This document shows, piece by piece, positions 16,410 to 25,879 of a stretch of DNA of 64,000 nt. A program made the position numbers and the translations under genes. The stretch lies in contig NZ_CP016447.1 of NCBI RefSeq assembly GCF_001714725.1, positions 1,379,001 to 1,443,000 of the forward strand, in the 5' to 3' direction. Origin of the DNA: Acidovorax sp. RAC01 (GTDB lineage Bacteria; Pseudomonadota; Gammaproteobacteria; Burkholderiales; Burkholderiaceae_C). How positions within the stretch are numbered: the stretch's first letter is position 1; each line of letters starts with the position of its first letter. The notes under the pieces are model-generated. The model saw only the letters and a program-made list of their open reading frames with translations, did no database searches and was not told the DNA's origin.

Positions 16410-17330
16410 TCACCGTGGGTCGGTGGCCAGCAGCGTCTGCACCAGGGCCTTCAGGTCGGCCTGCAGCCGCGCCATGCCGTCGGGGAGCTGGGCCAGCGTG
16501 CGCTCATCCATGTAGAGCTTGCGGTTGATCTCCAGCTGGATGCTGTGTCGGTGCTGCCCCGGGTTGCTGTAGCGGCGCACCAGCTCCACGCCCTTGTACG
16601 GATGGTTGTAGGCCACGCTGTAGCCACAGCCGCGCAGCTGCTCGCAGATCAGGGCCGACAGCGCCGGGCTGGCGGTGGAGCCGTCGCGGTCGCCCACCAC
16701 AAAGTCGGCATGCTCAAGCCCCGGAAAGTCCGTGGCAAAACGCCCGGCCACGGCGGGCATGGAGTGGCAGTTGATGTGGATGCTGTAGCCGTGCCGGGCA
16801 TGGGCGGCCTCGATGGCCTGCTGCACGGCAGCGTGGTACGGTCGCCAGCAATGGTCGATGCGATGGCGCACCTCGGCCACCGTGAGCTGGCGGTTGTAGA
16901 TGGGCTCGCCCTCGTCGGTCAGCTTCCAGATCAGGCCCTTGCCCAGGCGCACCTTGCTGAGCACCGCCGGATCGGTGGACACCGGGTCGGGCCAGGGTGC
17001 GTCGAGCAGGGTGACATCCAGCTCGGTCGTGTCGCGGTTGGCATCGAGGTAGATGCGCGGAAAGTGCGCCTCGACCCAGGCCACGCCCAACGCGGGGGCA
17101 AAGGCGTAGATCTTTTCGACGTGGGTGTCTTCAGCGCGCCGCAGCGTGGCCAGTGCGCAGGCCGCGTTGAAGTCGTCCGGGTAGTGCGTGCCGCTGTGGG
17201 GGGAGTCGAGCACCAGCGCCGTGGTGCCGGGAACGGTGGTCACGCGGGCAGGGCCTGGCCCGGGCGAACCGGTTGCACCGGGCTGGGCTTGCTGGAAGTG
17301 GTGATGGATCAGTTTCAAGGCTGCGTGCAT
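16410..17330 (-). CDS. N-formylglutamate amidohydrolase family protein
   Basis: A 306-residue zinc hydrolase of the N-formylglutamate deformylase (FGase, HutG-type) family, which releases formate from N-formylglutamate at the end of one histidine-degradation route. Family motifs are clear: LVLDSPHSGTHYPDDF near the N-terminus, DANRDTTELDV, the metal-site INCHSMP, and the C-terminal NHPYKGVELVRRYSNP with HSIQLEINRKLYMDE. The ATG at 17330 (MHAALKLIHHHF) fits the family; a longer frame to 17465 adds arginine/proline-rich sequence. No other hut genes are nearby, so it may act on a different formyl- or acyl-amino acid. It is downstream of the Bug-protein gene, probably in one unit. Confidence 0.85.
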   Translation of the reverse strand: MHAALKLIHHHFQQAQPGATGSPGPGPARVTTVPGTTALVLDSPHSGTHYPDDFNAACALATLRRAEDTHVEKIYAFAPALGVAWVEAHFPRIYLDANRDTTELDVTLLDAPWPDPVSTDPAVLSKVRLGKGLIWKLTDEGEPIYNRQLTVAEVRHRIDHCWRPYHAAVQQAIEAAHARHGYSIHINCHSMPAVAGRFATDFPGLEHADFVVGDRDGSTASPALSALICEQLRGCGYSVAYNHPYKGVELVRRYSNPGQHRHSIQLEINRKLYMDERTLAQLPDGMARLQADLKALVQTLLATDPR

Positions 17331-17351
17331 AGGCAAAGTGTGCGCAAGTGG

Positions 17352-17376
17352 GGGCGGCCGGCCAAAAAGGCCGCCC
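17352..17376 (-). terminator. GC-rich hairpin between Bug and amidohydrolase genes
   Basis: Arms GGGCGGCC (17352-17359) and GGCCGCCC (17369-17376) flank a 9-base loop holding five T residues on the minus strand. It lies in the 135-bp gap downstream of the Bug gene. There is no U-run after the stem, so it may be a stabilising or partial terminator hairpin rather than a full terminator. Confidence 0.4.
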
Positions 17377-17465
17377 GGACCGGGGGAGGTGCCCATGGCA
17401 ACGGCCAGTGGCCGCCGGCTGTGGCCTGCGGGGCACCGGAGCCGGTGATGGCCCGGGAGCGGCAT

Positions 17466-18431
17466 TCAGTCGAGCACCACCTTGGCATAGGCGGCAATAC
17501 CCTTCATTTTTTCGATCTCGTGGGCAATTTGTGCAGTGAAATCCCTCGGTATCGTGCCCGAAGGGTAAAGCCCCTGCCCGGCAAGGCGCTCGCGCACGGC
17601 GGGCTCGCGCAGCGCCTGCGCCACGGCCTGCTGGATGCGGTCGACCGCTGCGCGGGGGGTTGCGGCCGGCGCCACCAGGCCAAACCACGAGGGTTCGTTG
17701 GCCTGCCTGTAGCCCAGGGCTGCGTAGGTGGGTACGTCGGGCAGCACATCCAGCCGCACAGGCCACGACACCGCCAGTGCCTTGAGCTTGCCGGACTTGA
17801 TGTGGGGCAGCGAGGACGCCACCTGGTCGAAGTACACGCTCACCTGCCCCGCCAGCACATCGTTGATGGCCGGGCCTGCGCCGCGGTACGGGATGTGCAC
17901 CATCGACGTGCCGGTGCTGCGCTTGAACAGCTCGCCCCACATGTGTCCGATGGTGCCGTTGCCCGGCGTGGCGTACGACACCTTGCCGGGGTTGGCCTTG
18001 AGGTGCCGGACCAGCTCGGCAAAGTCCTTGACCGGCAACACGGCAGGGTTGACCACCACCACGCCGGGCGCCTTCACGATTTCGGTGACGCCGACGAAGT
18101 CCTTGATGGGGTCGTAGGGCAGCTTGTTGTACACGGCGGGGTTCACGCCGTGGGTCGACAGCGTGGCCACGCCCAATGTCAGGCCGTCTGCCGGGGCGCG
18201 CGCCACCTCGGCCATGCCGATGGAGCCGCCGGCGCCGCCGCGGTTTTCCAGCACCACGGGCTGCTTGAGGATGCGGGACAGCGGCTCCTGCAGACTGCGG
18301 GCCGTGATGTCGGTGGCCCCGCCCGGCGGGAAGGGCACGATGATGCGCAGGGGCTGCCCCTCTTGTGCAAAGGACATTCCGGGAGCGAAAGATACAGCGG
18401 CGAGCGCTGAGAGCATGTGACGGCGTTGCAT
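17466..18431 (-). CDS. Bug/TctC-type tripartite tricarboxylate solute-binding protein
   Basis: A 321-residue periplasmic binding protein of the Bug (TctC) family, greatly expanded in Comamonadaceae and Bordetella. A signal peptide (MQRRHMLSALAAVSFAPGMSFAQ) precedes the family opening PLRIIVPFPPGGATDITAR and the ENRGGAGGSIGM loop. The later YATPGNGTIGHMWGELF and VPYRGAGP-type segment (HIPYRGAGPAINDVLAGQV) are also typical. The ATG at 18431 is set by the signal peptide; the frame is open far upstream but would swallow the intergenic operator. No TctA or TctB membrane subunits are in the window, so it is an orphan binding protein. A LysR regulator is divergent. Confidence 0.92.
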   Translation of the reverse strand: MQRRHMLSALAAVSFAPGMSFAQEGQPLRIIVPFPPGGATDITARSLQEPLSRILKQPVVLENRGGAGGSIGMAEVARAPADGLTLGVATLSTHGVNPAVYNKLPYDPIKDFVGVTEIVKAPGVVVVNPAVLPVKDFAELVRHLKANPGKVSYATPGNGTIGHMWGELFKRSTGTSMVHIPYRGAGPAINDVLAGQVSVYFDQVASSLPHIKSGKLKALAVSWPVRLDVLPDVPTYAALGYRQANEPSWFGLVAPAATPRAAVDRIQQAVAQALREPAVRERLAGQGLYPSGTIPRDFTAQIAHEIEKMKGIAAYAKVVLD

Positions 18432-18507
18432 GGGAGCTTCTCCTGTGTGGAGCGCCAAGATTAAGGGCGGGCACCCGCTTTCATCAAACGACAGATGGGC
18501 CTGATAA

Positions 18508-18524
18508 CATTCCAATAAGGAATG
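18508..18524. promoter_or_regulatory. LysR-type operator between Bug and lysR genes
   Basis: CATTCC (18508-18513), five bases AATAA, then GGAATG (18519-18524): a perfect 6-bp inverted repeat with the T-N11-A spacing of LysR binding boxes (T18510, A18522). It lies 17 bp before the lysR start and about 77 bp from the Bug start, the usual place for a divergent LysR operator. Confidence 0.7.
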
Positions 18525-18540
18525 ATTCAGCACCACTCCC

Positions 18541-19491
18541 ATGTCCTCATTGCGCCGGCTCTCACCCCCTTTGCATCTGCTGCGCGCCTTCTCGATGGTG
18601 ACGCGGTTTGGCAGTGTGTCGCGCGCGGCAGAGGCCTTGCACCTCACGCAAAGCGCGGTCAGCAAGCAGATCAAGGAACTGGAAGACTGGGTGGGGGTGG
18701 CGCTGTTTGAACGCAGCCGCAAGCGCCTGGCCCTGACGCCCGCGGGCGAACGCTACGAGAAAGCCGTGCGCGCTGTGCTGGCGCAGCTGGAGGCCGCCAC
18801 CCTGGAGCTGATCACCAGCGACGATGGTGGCGGGGCGCTACACCTGTCCAGCCTGCCCACGTTTGCGGCCAAGTGGCTGATCCCGCGCCTGCCGCTGTTC
18901 CAGCAGCAGCACCCGCAGGTCACGCTGCACTTCGTGCCCTACGTGCACAGCTACGACTTCGAGCGGCCCGAGCTGGACTGCTCCATCCTGTTCGGTGAAG
19001 GCCACTGGCCCGGCGCACACGCGCACTACATCACGGGCAATGAGGTGGCCTTGATCGCCCCGCGCACCCGCGTGGCCGACTGGACCATCGACACGCCAGG
19101 CGATGTGGCCCACCACACACTGATGCGCCACGTGACGGTGCCCGAGGCCTGGCTGCGCTGGGGCGAGGCGCACGGCGTGCCCGGCCTGGTCGACCCGCTG
19201 GCCGGCCCGCAGTTCGACCAGTTCCAGACCATGATCCGCGCGGTGATGGCCGGGATGGGCCTGGCGCTGGTGCCGCGCTGCCTGGTGCACGACGAGATCG
19301 CCGCCGGTCTGGTGCGCGAGCCCCTGGCCCACCGCGCCATGGGCGGTGGCTACGTCAGCGACATGGGCTACTGGTTCTGCTACCCGGAGGGGCGCACGCA
19401 ATTGCATGCGCTGCAGTGCTTTCGGCAGTGGCTGCTGCAGACCAACGGCACAGCAGCCGACCCGGCGCCCTTGCCTGCGCCGCCCCGCTGA
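18541..19491 (+). CDS. LysR family transcriptional regulator, GcvA-like
   Basis: A 316-residue LysR-type regulator. The N-terminal winged helix-turn-helix is SRAAEALHLTQSAVSKQIKELEDWVGVALFERSRKRLALTPAG, with the opening PPLHLLRAFSMVTRFGSVSRAA that marks the GcvA subgroup. The effector domain begins near residue 90 (LHLSSLPTFAAKWLIPRLPLFQQQHPQV). It is divergent from the Bug binding-protein gene, and a T-N11-A palindrome lies between them, so it probably controls that gene and itself. The ATG at 18541 is the only start close to the HTH. The ligand is unknown. Confidence 0.92.
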   Translation: MSSLRRLSPPLHLLRAFSMVTRFGSVSRAAEALHLTQSAVSKQIKELEDWVGVALFERSRKRLALTPAGERYEKAVRAVLAQLEAATLELITSDDGGGALHLSSLPTFAAKWLIPRLPLFQQQHPQVTLHFVPYVHSYDFERPELDCSILFGEGHWPGAHAHYITGNEVALIAPRTRVADWTIDTPGDVAHHTLMRHVTVPEAWLRWGEAHGVPGLVDPLAGPQFDQFQTMIRAVMAGMGLALVPRCLVHDEIAAGLVREPLAHRAMGGGYVSDMGYWFCYPEGRTQLHALQCFRQWLLQTNGTAADPAPLPAPPR

Positions 19492-19528
19492 TCACCCGCA
19501 GCGGCGCAGCGCCCGCGCCTGCCTTCGA

Positions 19529-20038
19529 TCAGGCACCGCCCGCGCCACCGGCATACGCCTCCAGCCCGATGCTGACCACCGTGGCCACGTCATCGCCCAC
19601 CTCGGCGCGGAACTCGGCCTCGGCCTGCGCCACGGCATCACGAAACGCCTGCAGCCACGCGAGGCCCGCCAGGGTAAAGCACACCCGGCGCGCCCGGGCA
19701 TCCAGCGGGTCGGCCTCGCGCGTGACCAGGCCCCAGGCCTCGCACTGGTCCACCAGGTTGGCCATAGCCTGCTTGGTCATGCCAGCGCGGTGGGCCAGGT
19801 CGGTCAGCCGGTCACCCTGCAGGGCCAGGTGGCGGGTGATGTGCACATGCGCCGCCGACACCTGGTCGCGCGCGGCGAGGTTGGACAAGGCCAGCGGCAC
19901 CTCGACGTTGTGGGCCATGAGCTGCAGCACCCGCGCATCAAAGCGGCGCAGCGCGCTGCCCATCAGCCGGCCCAGGTGGGTCTGGCGCCAGCCGGCATCC
20001 TGGGCCGCCGCGATGTCTTGAACGGATGAAAACGCCAT
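19529..20038 (-). CDS. MarR family transcriptional regulator
   Basis: A 169-residue winged-helix regulator of the MarR type. The recognition region GDRLTDLAHRAGMTKQAMANLVDQCEAWGLVTREADPLDARARRVCFT contains the helix-turn-helix and the wing with the D-x-R-x-R pattern. The flanking helices are the dimerisation part. The start at 20038 (MAFSSVQDIAAAQ) is preferred; the ATG at 20056 is six codons upstream. The gene is divergent from recA with about 140 bp between, but it has no known link to the SOS response. A GTCA-N7-TGAC element just upstream (near 20047-20061) is a possible autoregulatory site. Confidence 0.8.
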   Translation of the reverse strand: MAFSSVQDIAAAQDAGWRQTHLGRLMGSALRRFDARVLQLMAHNVEVPLALSNLAARDQVSAAHVHITRHLALQGDRLTDLAHRAGMTKQAMANLVDQCEAWGLVTREADPLDARARRVCFTLAGLAWLQAFRDAVAQAEAEFRAEVGDDVATVVSIGLEAYAGGAGGA

Positions 20039-20120
20039 CCCGATATTGTCAATCAAACTGACTAAATTTTCGCTATTGCAATTTCAACAGCTCGCATAAA
20101 CTACTGTTCACGCATCCAGC

Positions 20121-20136
20121 CTGTGACTAACCACAG
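20121..20136. promoter_or_regulatory. LexA (SOS) box upstream of recA
   Basis: CTGT (20121-20124), eight bases, ACAG (20133-20136). This is the exact CTGT-N8-ACAG form of the LexA operator used in beta- and gammaproteobacteria, 45 bp upstream of the recA start codon. It indicates normal SOS control of recA. Confidence 0.85.
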
Positions 20137-20180
20137 AGCCATGGAAGCCTTCCAACCTGTTGTTATTCAAGGAGTTTTTC

Positions 20181-21251
20181 ATGGACGTCAAAGGCACCAA
20201 CCCCGCTCTGCCGGTCAACACCGAAAAGGCCAAGGCCCTGGCGGCCGCGCTGGCCCAGATCGAAAAGCAGTTCGGCAAGGGCACGATCATGCGCCTGGGC
20301 GAAGGCGAAGTGATCGAGGACATCCAGGTGGTGTCCACCGGCTCGCTGGGCCTCGATATCGCCCTGGGCGTGGGCGGCCTACCGCGCGGCCGGGTGGTTG
20401 AAATCTACGGCCCGGAATCGTCGGGCAAGACCACGCTGACCCTGCAGGTCATTGCCGAGATGCAAAAGCTGGGCGGCACCTGCGCCTTTGTGGACGCCGA
20501 GCACGCGCTGGATGTGCAGTACGCCCAGAAGCTGGGTGTGCAGCTGTCCGACCTGCTGATCAGCCAGCCCGACACCGGCGAACAGGCCCTTGAAATCGTG
20601 GACAGCCTGGTGCGCTCGGGCGCCGTGGACCTGATCGTGGTCGACTCGGTGGCCGCGCTCACGCCCAAGGCCGAAATCGAAGGCGAAATGGGCGACGCCC
20701 TGCCCGGCCTGCAGGCCCGCCTGATGAGCCAGGCGCTGCGTAAGCTCACCGCCACGATCAAGAAGACCAACTGCATGGTCATCTTCATCAACCAGATCCG
20801 CATGAAGATCGGCGTGATGTTCGGCAGCCCTGAAACCACCACTGGTGGCAACGCGCTCAAGTTCTACGCCTCGGTGCGCCTGGATATCCGCCGCACCGGC
20901 ACCATCAAGAAGGGCGACGAAGCCATCGGCAACGAAACCAAGGTCAAGGTGGTCAAGAACAAGGTTTCGCCTCCGTTCAAGACGGCCGAGTTCGACATCC
21001 TCTTTGGCGAAGGCATCAGCCGCGAGGGCGAGATCATCGACATGGGCGTGACCGCCAAGATCGTGGAAAAGAGCGGTGCCTGGTACGCCTACAACGGCGA
21101 GAAGATCGGCCAGGGCCGCGACAACGCCCGCGAATTCCTGCGCGAGAACTCAGACCTTGCGCGGGAAATCGAAAACAAGGTGCGGGACAGCTTGGGCATC
21201 GCCCTGCTGCCACCGGCGCTGGCGCCAGCCAGTGCCGGCGACGAGGCGTAA
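20181..21251 (+). CDS. recA: Recombinase A
   Basis: A 356-residue RecA, the ATP-dependent strand-exchange protein and LexA co-protease. The Walker A motif is GPESSGKTT (about residues 75-83) and Walker B lies in [10 protein letters not shown]. The DNA-binding loops L1 ([23 protein letters not shown]) and L2 ([17 protein letters not shown]) are intact, as is the tail region. AAGGAG at 20169-20174 sets the ATG at 20181. A LexA box lies upstream, and recX follows about 310 bp downstream. The last 25 codons are repeated, in degenerate form, directly after the stop codon; see the tandem duplication entry. Confidence 0.98.
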   Translation: MDVKGTNPALPVNTEKAKALAAALAQIEKQFGKGTIMRLGEGEVIEDIQVVSTGSLGLDIALGVGGLPRGRVVEIYGPESSGKTTLTLQVIAEMQKLGGTCAFVDAEHALDVQYAQKLGVQLSDLLISQPDTGEQALEIVDSLVRSGAVDLIVVDSVAALTPKAEIEGEMGDALPGLQARLMSQALRKLTATIKKTNCMVIFINQIRMKIGVMFGSPETTTGGNALKFYASVRLDIRRTGTIKKGDEAIGNETKVKVVKNKVSPPFKTAEFDILFGEGISREGEIIDMGVTAKIVEKSGAWYAYNGEKIGQGRDNAREFLRENSDLAREIENKVRDSLGIALLPPALAPASAGDEA

Positions 21252-21381
21252 GCCGAGTAGCGCCGCAGTTTCGCTAGAACAAGGTGCGTGAAAGCCTGGG
21301 CATCTCGTTGCTGCCACCGGCGCTGGCGGCGGCCGGTGCCGGCGAAGAAGCGTAAGCCAGAAGCGCGACAGTTGCAGCAGC
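21174..21381 (+). repeat. Degenerate tandem duplication of the recA 3' end
   Basis: Bases 21174-21277 (codons for [20 protein letters not shown], the stop and about 26 bp beyond) are repeated at 21278-21381, offset exactly 104 bp through the stop codon (TAA at 21249 and again at 21353). The second copy reads NKVRESLGISLLPPALAAAG then a short acidic end and a stop, with no insertion or deletion up to the stop. Differences cluster at third codon positions and two or three conservative changes, so the copies have diverged for some time. The second copy has no start codon and is not a gene. Confidence 0.85.
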
Positions 21382-21536
21382 GCGAGGGCCCGGGGAACCG
21401 GGCCTGGCGCCGCAAGCGAGCGGGGGCGGGGCTGCACCACAACTGCGGCGAAAGCGGCCCGGGGCTCCAGAGCTGAATGCGGGCGTGAATTTTCATGCCA
21501 AAAGGGCTTCTAGGGCTTGCCTGAATTGCCTTTAAA

Positions 21537-21553
21537 GCTATTATTTTTATAGC
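21537..21553. repeat. Dispersed palindrome GCTAT-N7-ATAGC upstream of recX
   Basis: GCTAT (21537-21541), TATTTTT, ATAGC (21549-21553), ending 12 bp before the recX start codon. It is one of five such palindromes in the window. A hairpin here would sit where a ribosome-binding site belongs, and no clear Shine-Dalgarno is visible for recX, so it could influence recX translation. Confidence 0.75.
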
Positions 21554-21565
21554 ATCATTGCCGCC

Positions 21566-22033
21566 ATGGGGTTCACAGCACTGTCGCTCAAAGGCCGCGC
21601 CCTGCGGCTGCTCAGCCAGCGCGAGCATTCGCGCGATGAGCTGCGGCGCAAGCTTGCGCGGCATGTGCAGGAGGGCGAAGACCTGGAGGCCGTGCTCGAT
21701 GACCTGCAAGCCAAGGACTTCATCAGTGAAGCGCGGGTGGTCGAGTCCACCGTGCACCGGCGCGCCAGCCGCCTGGGCGCCGCCCGTATCCGCCAGGAAC
21801 TTCAGGCGAAGGGCGTGGCACCCGACCTGGTGCAACAGGCCGTGGCCGGCCTGCACGACACCGAGTTTGCACGCGCCCATGCCCTGTGGGCCCGCCGGTT
21901 TGACGCCTTGCCCGGCGACGCCAGGGAACGCGGGCGGCAAGGCCGGTTTCTGCTGACGCGGGGGTTCTCTGGGGAAGTCATCCACCGCGTTCTGCGCGGG
22001 GAGATTCCCGACGACCGTGACAGCCAGGCGTGA
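21566..22033 (+). CDS. recX: Regulatory protein RecX
   Basis: A 155-residue RecX, which binds and limits RecA filaments. The family pattern of three-helix repeats is visible: LKGRALRLLSQREHSRDELRRKLARH, then DDLQAKDFISEARVVESTVHRRASRLGAARIRQELQAKGV, then ALWARRFDALPGDARERGRQGRFLLTRGFSGEVIHRVLRG. Length is normal. It lies downstream of recA, as in most proteobacteria, with a duplicated recA tail and a palindrome between them. The ATG at 21566 is the only start that keeps the first repeat. Confidence 0.93.
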   Translation: MGFTALSLKGRALRLLSQREHSRDELRRKLARHVQEGEDLEAVLDDLQAKDFISEARVVESTVHRRASRLGAARIRQELQAKGVAPDLVQQAVAGLHDTEFARAHALWARRFDALPGDARERGRQGRFLLTRGFSGEVIHRVLRGEIPDDRDSQA

Positions 22034-22232
22034 TGCACGACCGGTTTGCGGCAAGGGGAACTGTGGTTACAGCTGCCGCCCCGATGGGAAACACCTTACG
22101 CAGCAGCGCGCAGGCACGCTGTCACACAAGCCCGCGCAGGAGGGCAATGCACTGTGGGCCGTCGTTGCGAAGGCGCAATCCCGCCACCGCAACCAGGCAA
22201 CCCGCTGCAGCCTTGCCGCAGTGAGTGCGCGA

Positions 22233-23165
22233 TCAGTGCCCCAGCATCAGCTGCAGGTTCTGCACCGCAGCGCCGCTGGCGCCCTTGCCCAGGTTGTCCA
22301 GGCGCGCAATCACCACCGCCTGCCGGTATTGCTCGTTGGCAAACACGCGCAACTCCAGCTTGTTGGTGTCGGTCAGCGTGTCGGCGGCCAGCTTCAAGTC
22401 ATCCGTGGGCGGCAGCACGCTCACCCACTGCTCGGGCGTGTTGGTGCGGCGGTAGTGGCCGGCCAGCGCGTCGTGCAGGTCGCTGGCCTTGGGCGCGTCG
22501 GGCAGCAGGTCGAGGTGCAACGGCAACTGCACCAGCATGCCCTGGCGAAAGTTGCCCACCGCCGGGATGAACACAGGGCGGCGTGTGAGCCCGGTGTAGC
22601 GCAGGATCTCGGGAATATGCTTGTGCGCCAAGCCCAGCGCATAGGCTTCATAGGGCGCTGCGGTGCCCGCCTCGTACGCTTCGATCATGGTGCGGCCGCC
22701 GCCGGAGTAGCCCGACACCGAGGGCAGGCTCAACGGGTAGTCGGCAGGGATCAGGCCTGCATCGACCAGCGGGCGCAGGATGGCAATGGCCCCCGTGGCG
22801 TAACAGCCGGGGTTGGAGACGCGGCCGGCTTCGCGCACGGCCTGCGTCTGCGATGCCGCGAGTTCCGGAAACCCGTACACCCAGCCATCGGCCGTGCGGT
22901 GGGCGGTGCTGGCGTCGATCACCTTGACCTTGCGGCCCGTGGTGCGCTCGATCTCGTCCACCATCGCCACGGTTTCGCGCGCCGCATCATCGTGCAGGCA
23001 CAGGATGACCAGGTCCACGCCCGCCATCAGGTCGCGCTTGGCGGCAGGGTCCTTGCGCAACTCGGGCGCAATGCTCACCAGCTCGATGTGCGGCATGGTC
23101 TGCAGGCGCTCACGGATCTGCAGGCCCGTGGTGCCGGCTTCGCCATCAATGAAAACTCTGGACAT
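22233..23165 (-). CDS. argC: N-acetyl-gamma-glutamyl-phosphate reductase, short type
   Basis: A 310-residue enzyme that reduces N-acetylglutamyl phosphate to the semialdehyde, the third step of arginine synthesis, using NADPH. The opening [18 protein letters not shown] is the NADPH loop of the short (type 2) ArgC. The catalytic Cys is in [12 protein letters not shown] (about residue 117), followed by [15 protein letters not shown] and the conserved [11 protein letters not shown]. Length fits type 2 (about 310) rather than the E. coli type (about 334). It stands alone; 200 bp downstream toward recX hold no gene that I can support. It is divergent from sucC with about 225 bp between. Confidence 0.95.
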   Translation of the reverse strand: MSRVFIDGEAGTTGLQIRERLQTMPHIELVSIAPELRKDPAAKRDLMAGVDLVILCLHDDAARETVAMVDEIERTTGRKVKVIDASTAHRTADGWVYGFPELAASQTQAVREAGRVSNPGCYATGAIAILRPLVDAGLIPADYPLSLPSVSGYSGGGRTMIEAYEAGTAAPYEAYALGLAHKHIPEILRYTGLTRRPVFIPAVGNFRQGMLVQLPLHLDLLPDAPKASDLHDALAGHYRRTNTPEQWVSVLPPTDDLKLAADTLTDTNKLELRVFANEQYRQAVVIARLDNLGKGASGAAVQNLQLMLGH

Positions 23166-23391
23166 GGAAGTGCTCCTGCAAAAAAGTGGCGCCAGCGTGG
23201 GCTACCGGGTCAGCCAGCGTGCGGGCAACACCAGCACTGGCCGTCTGCGCACGCCCGCCCCCGCTGTAAGTTAGGCACAAGGATGGTGCATTGCAGCATG
23301 ATACATTCGCTGGTTGCCATGTCCCCAGCCCGCGGCCAGACGATTGTTCATGGTAAACGGGTAACAACCACCCTTCCCTGAGAGAGACCTC

Positions 23392-24552
<1,161 letters not shown>

Positions 24553-24567
24553 GCCCGGAGAACACAC

Positions 24568-25464
24568 ATGTCGATCTACATCAACAAAGACACCAAGGTC
24601 ATCACCCAGGGCATCACGGGCAAGACGGGCCAGTTCCACACCGAAAAGTGCCAGGAATACGCGAACGGCAAGAACTGCTTCGTGGCGGGCGTGAACCCCA
24701 AGAAGGCGGGCGAGTCGATCTTCAACATCCCGATCTACGCCTCCGTCAAGGAAGCCGCCCAGCAGACCGGCGCCACCGTGTCGGTGATCTACGTGCCCCC
24801 CGCAGGCGCTGCGGATGCCATCTGGGAAGCGGTGGAAGCCGACCTGGACCTGGCGATCTGCATCACCGAAGGCATTCCGGTCAAGGACATGCTGATGGTG
24901 CGCAACAAGATGAAGGCCAAGGAAGCCGCTGGCGGTAAGAAGACGCTGCTGCTGGGCCCCAACTGCCCTGGCCTGATCACGCCGGACGAAATCAAGATCG
25001 GCATCATGCCCGGCCACATCCACCGCAAGGGCCGTATCGGCGTGGTGTCCCGCTCGGGCACGCTGACGTACGAAGCCGTGGCCATGCTGACCGAAGTGGG
25101 TCTGGGCCAGTCGAGCGCCGTGGGCATTGGTGGTGACCCCATCAATGGCCTGAAGCACATCGACGTGATGAAGGCTTTCAACGACGATCCCGACACCGAT
25201 GCCGTCATCATGATTGGCGAAATCGGCGGACCTGACGAAGCCGAAGCCGCCCAGTGGTGCAAGGCCAACATGAAAAAGCCTATCGTCGGCTTCATCGCTG
25301 GCGTGACGGCCCCTCCCGGCAAGCGCATGGGCCATGCTGGCGCGCTGATCTCTGGCGGTGCAGACACGGCCGATGCCAAGCTGGCGATCATGGAAGAGTC
25401 GGGTTTCATCATCACCCGCAATCCTTCGGAACTGGGCAAGCTGCTCAAGGCCCAGTTGAAGTGA
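24568..25464 (+). CDS. sucD: Succinyl-CoA synthetase, alpha subunit
   Basis: A 298-residue CoA-binding subunit that carries the phosphohistidine of the reaction. The CoA-binding start is [40 protein letters not shown] is the middle signature, and the phosphorylated His lies in [12 protein letters not shown] (about residue 253). Length matches the E. coli protein (289) with a short extension. It is translated right after sucC (15 bp apart). Confidence 0.98.
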   Translation: MSIYINKDTKVITQGITGKTGQFHTEKCQEYANGKNCFVAGVNPKKAGESIFNIPIYASVKEAAQQTGATVSVIYVPPAGAADAIWEAVEADLDLAICITEGIPVKDMLMVRNKMKAKEAAGGKKTLLLGPNCPGLITPDEIKIGIMPGHIHRKGRIGVVSRSGTLTYEAVAMLTEVGLGQSSAVGIGGDPINGLKHIDVMKAFNDDPDTDAVIMIGEIGGPDEAEAAQWCKANMKKPIVGFIAGVTAPPGKRMGHAGALISGGADTADAKLAIMEESGFIITRNPSELGKLLKAQLK

Positions 25465-25479
25465 TCAGCTGCTCAGCAC

Positions 25480-25501
25480 GTCCGCAAGCGCGCTTGCGGA
25501 C
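25480..25501. repeat. Perfect 22-bp palindrome after sucD
   Basis: GTCCGCAAGCG followed directly by its reverse complement CGCTTGCGGAC, starting 16 bp after the sucD stop codon. There is no T-run after it. It could be a protein-binding site, an mRNA-stabilising 3' hairpin, or an intergenic repeat. It is a separate element from the terminator at 25545. Confidence 0.6.
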
Positions 25502-25544
25502 GCATCGGGCGGCATAGCCTGATCAACGGGCTGTTCCCACACAC

Positions 25545-25580
25545 AAGAAGCGCTCGAAACCCTGGTTTCGAGCGCTTCTT
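25545..25580 (+). terminator. Strong symmetrical terminator of sucCD
   Basis: A 17-bp perfect stem: AAGAAGCGCTCGAAACC (25545-25561), two bases, GGTTTCGAGCGCTTCTT (25564-25580). The A-rich start and T-rich end fit a terminator on either strand. It closes sucCD. The rest of 25581-25879 holds no supported gene. Confidence 0.85.
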
Positions 25581-25879
25581 GCATTCACAGCAGTGGAATG
25601 GAGCACTGCGCCTGAAGCACTCCCCAGTGCACCGTCCAGTTATCGTGACACTGGGGACACGCTGATCGGCTGGATGGGCAGCGAAACGGTCGCCGACGAC
25701 GTGGCGCTGGATACAACGCCGGTGCTGGCCGGCGGCAAGTTGTGCGCCGCACGCGCGCGCCAGCAAAGCGCCAAGACCTGCCCGCCAGGCGCCTGACAAA
25801 AATGACACGACCGCGCTGCACCGCTCCCGACCCTGCCTGACATGAAGGGCAACCTCCCTCGGCACGGCAGCCTTGCCGC

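Noticed and set aside
25593..25796. A 67-residue frame after the sucCD terminator
   Set aside because: There is no ribosome site, domain or signal; the composition is random-looking.
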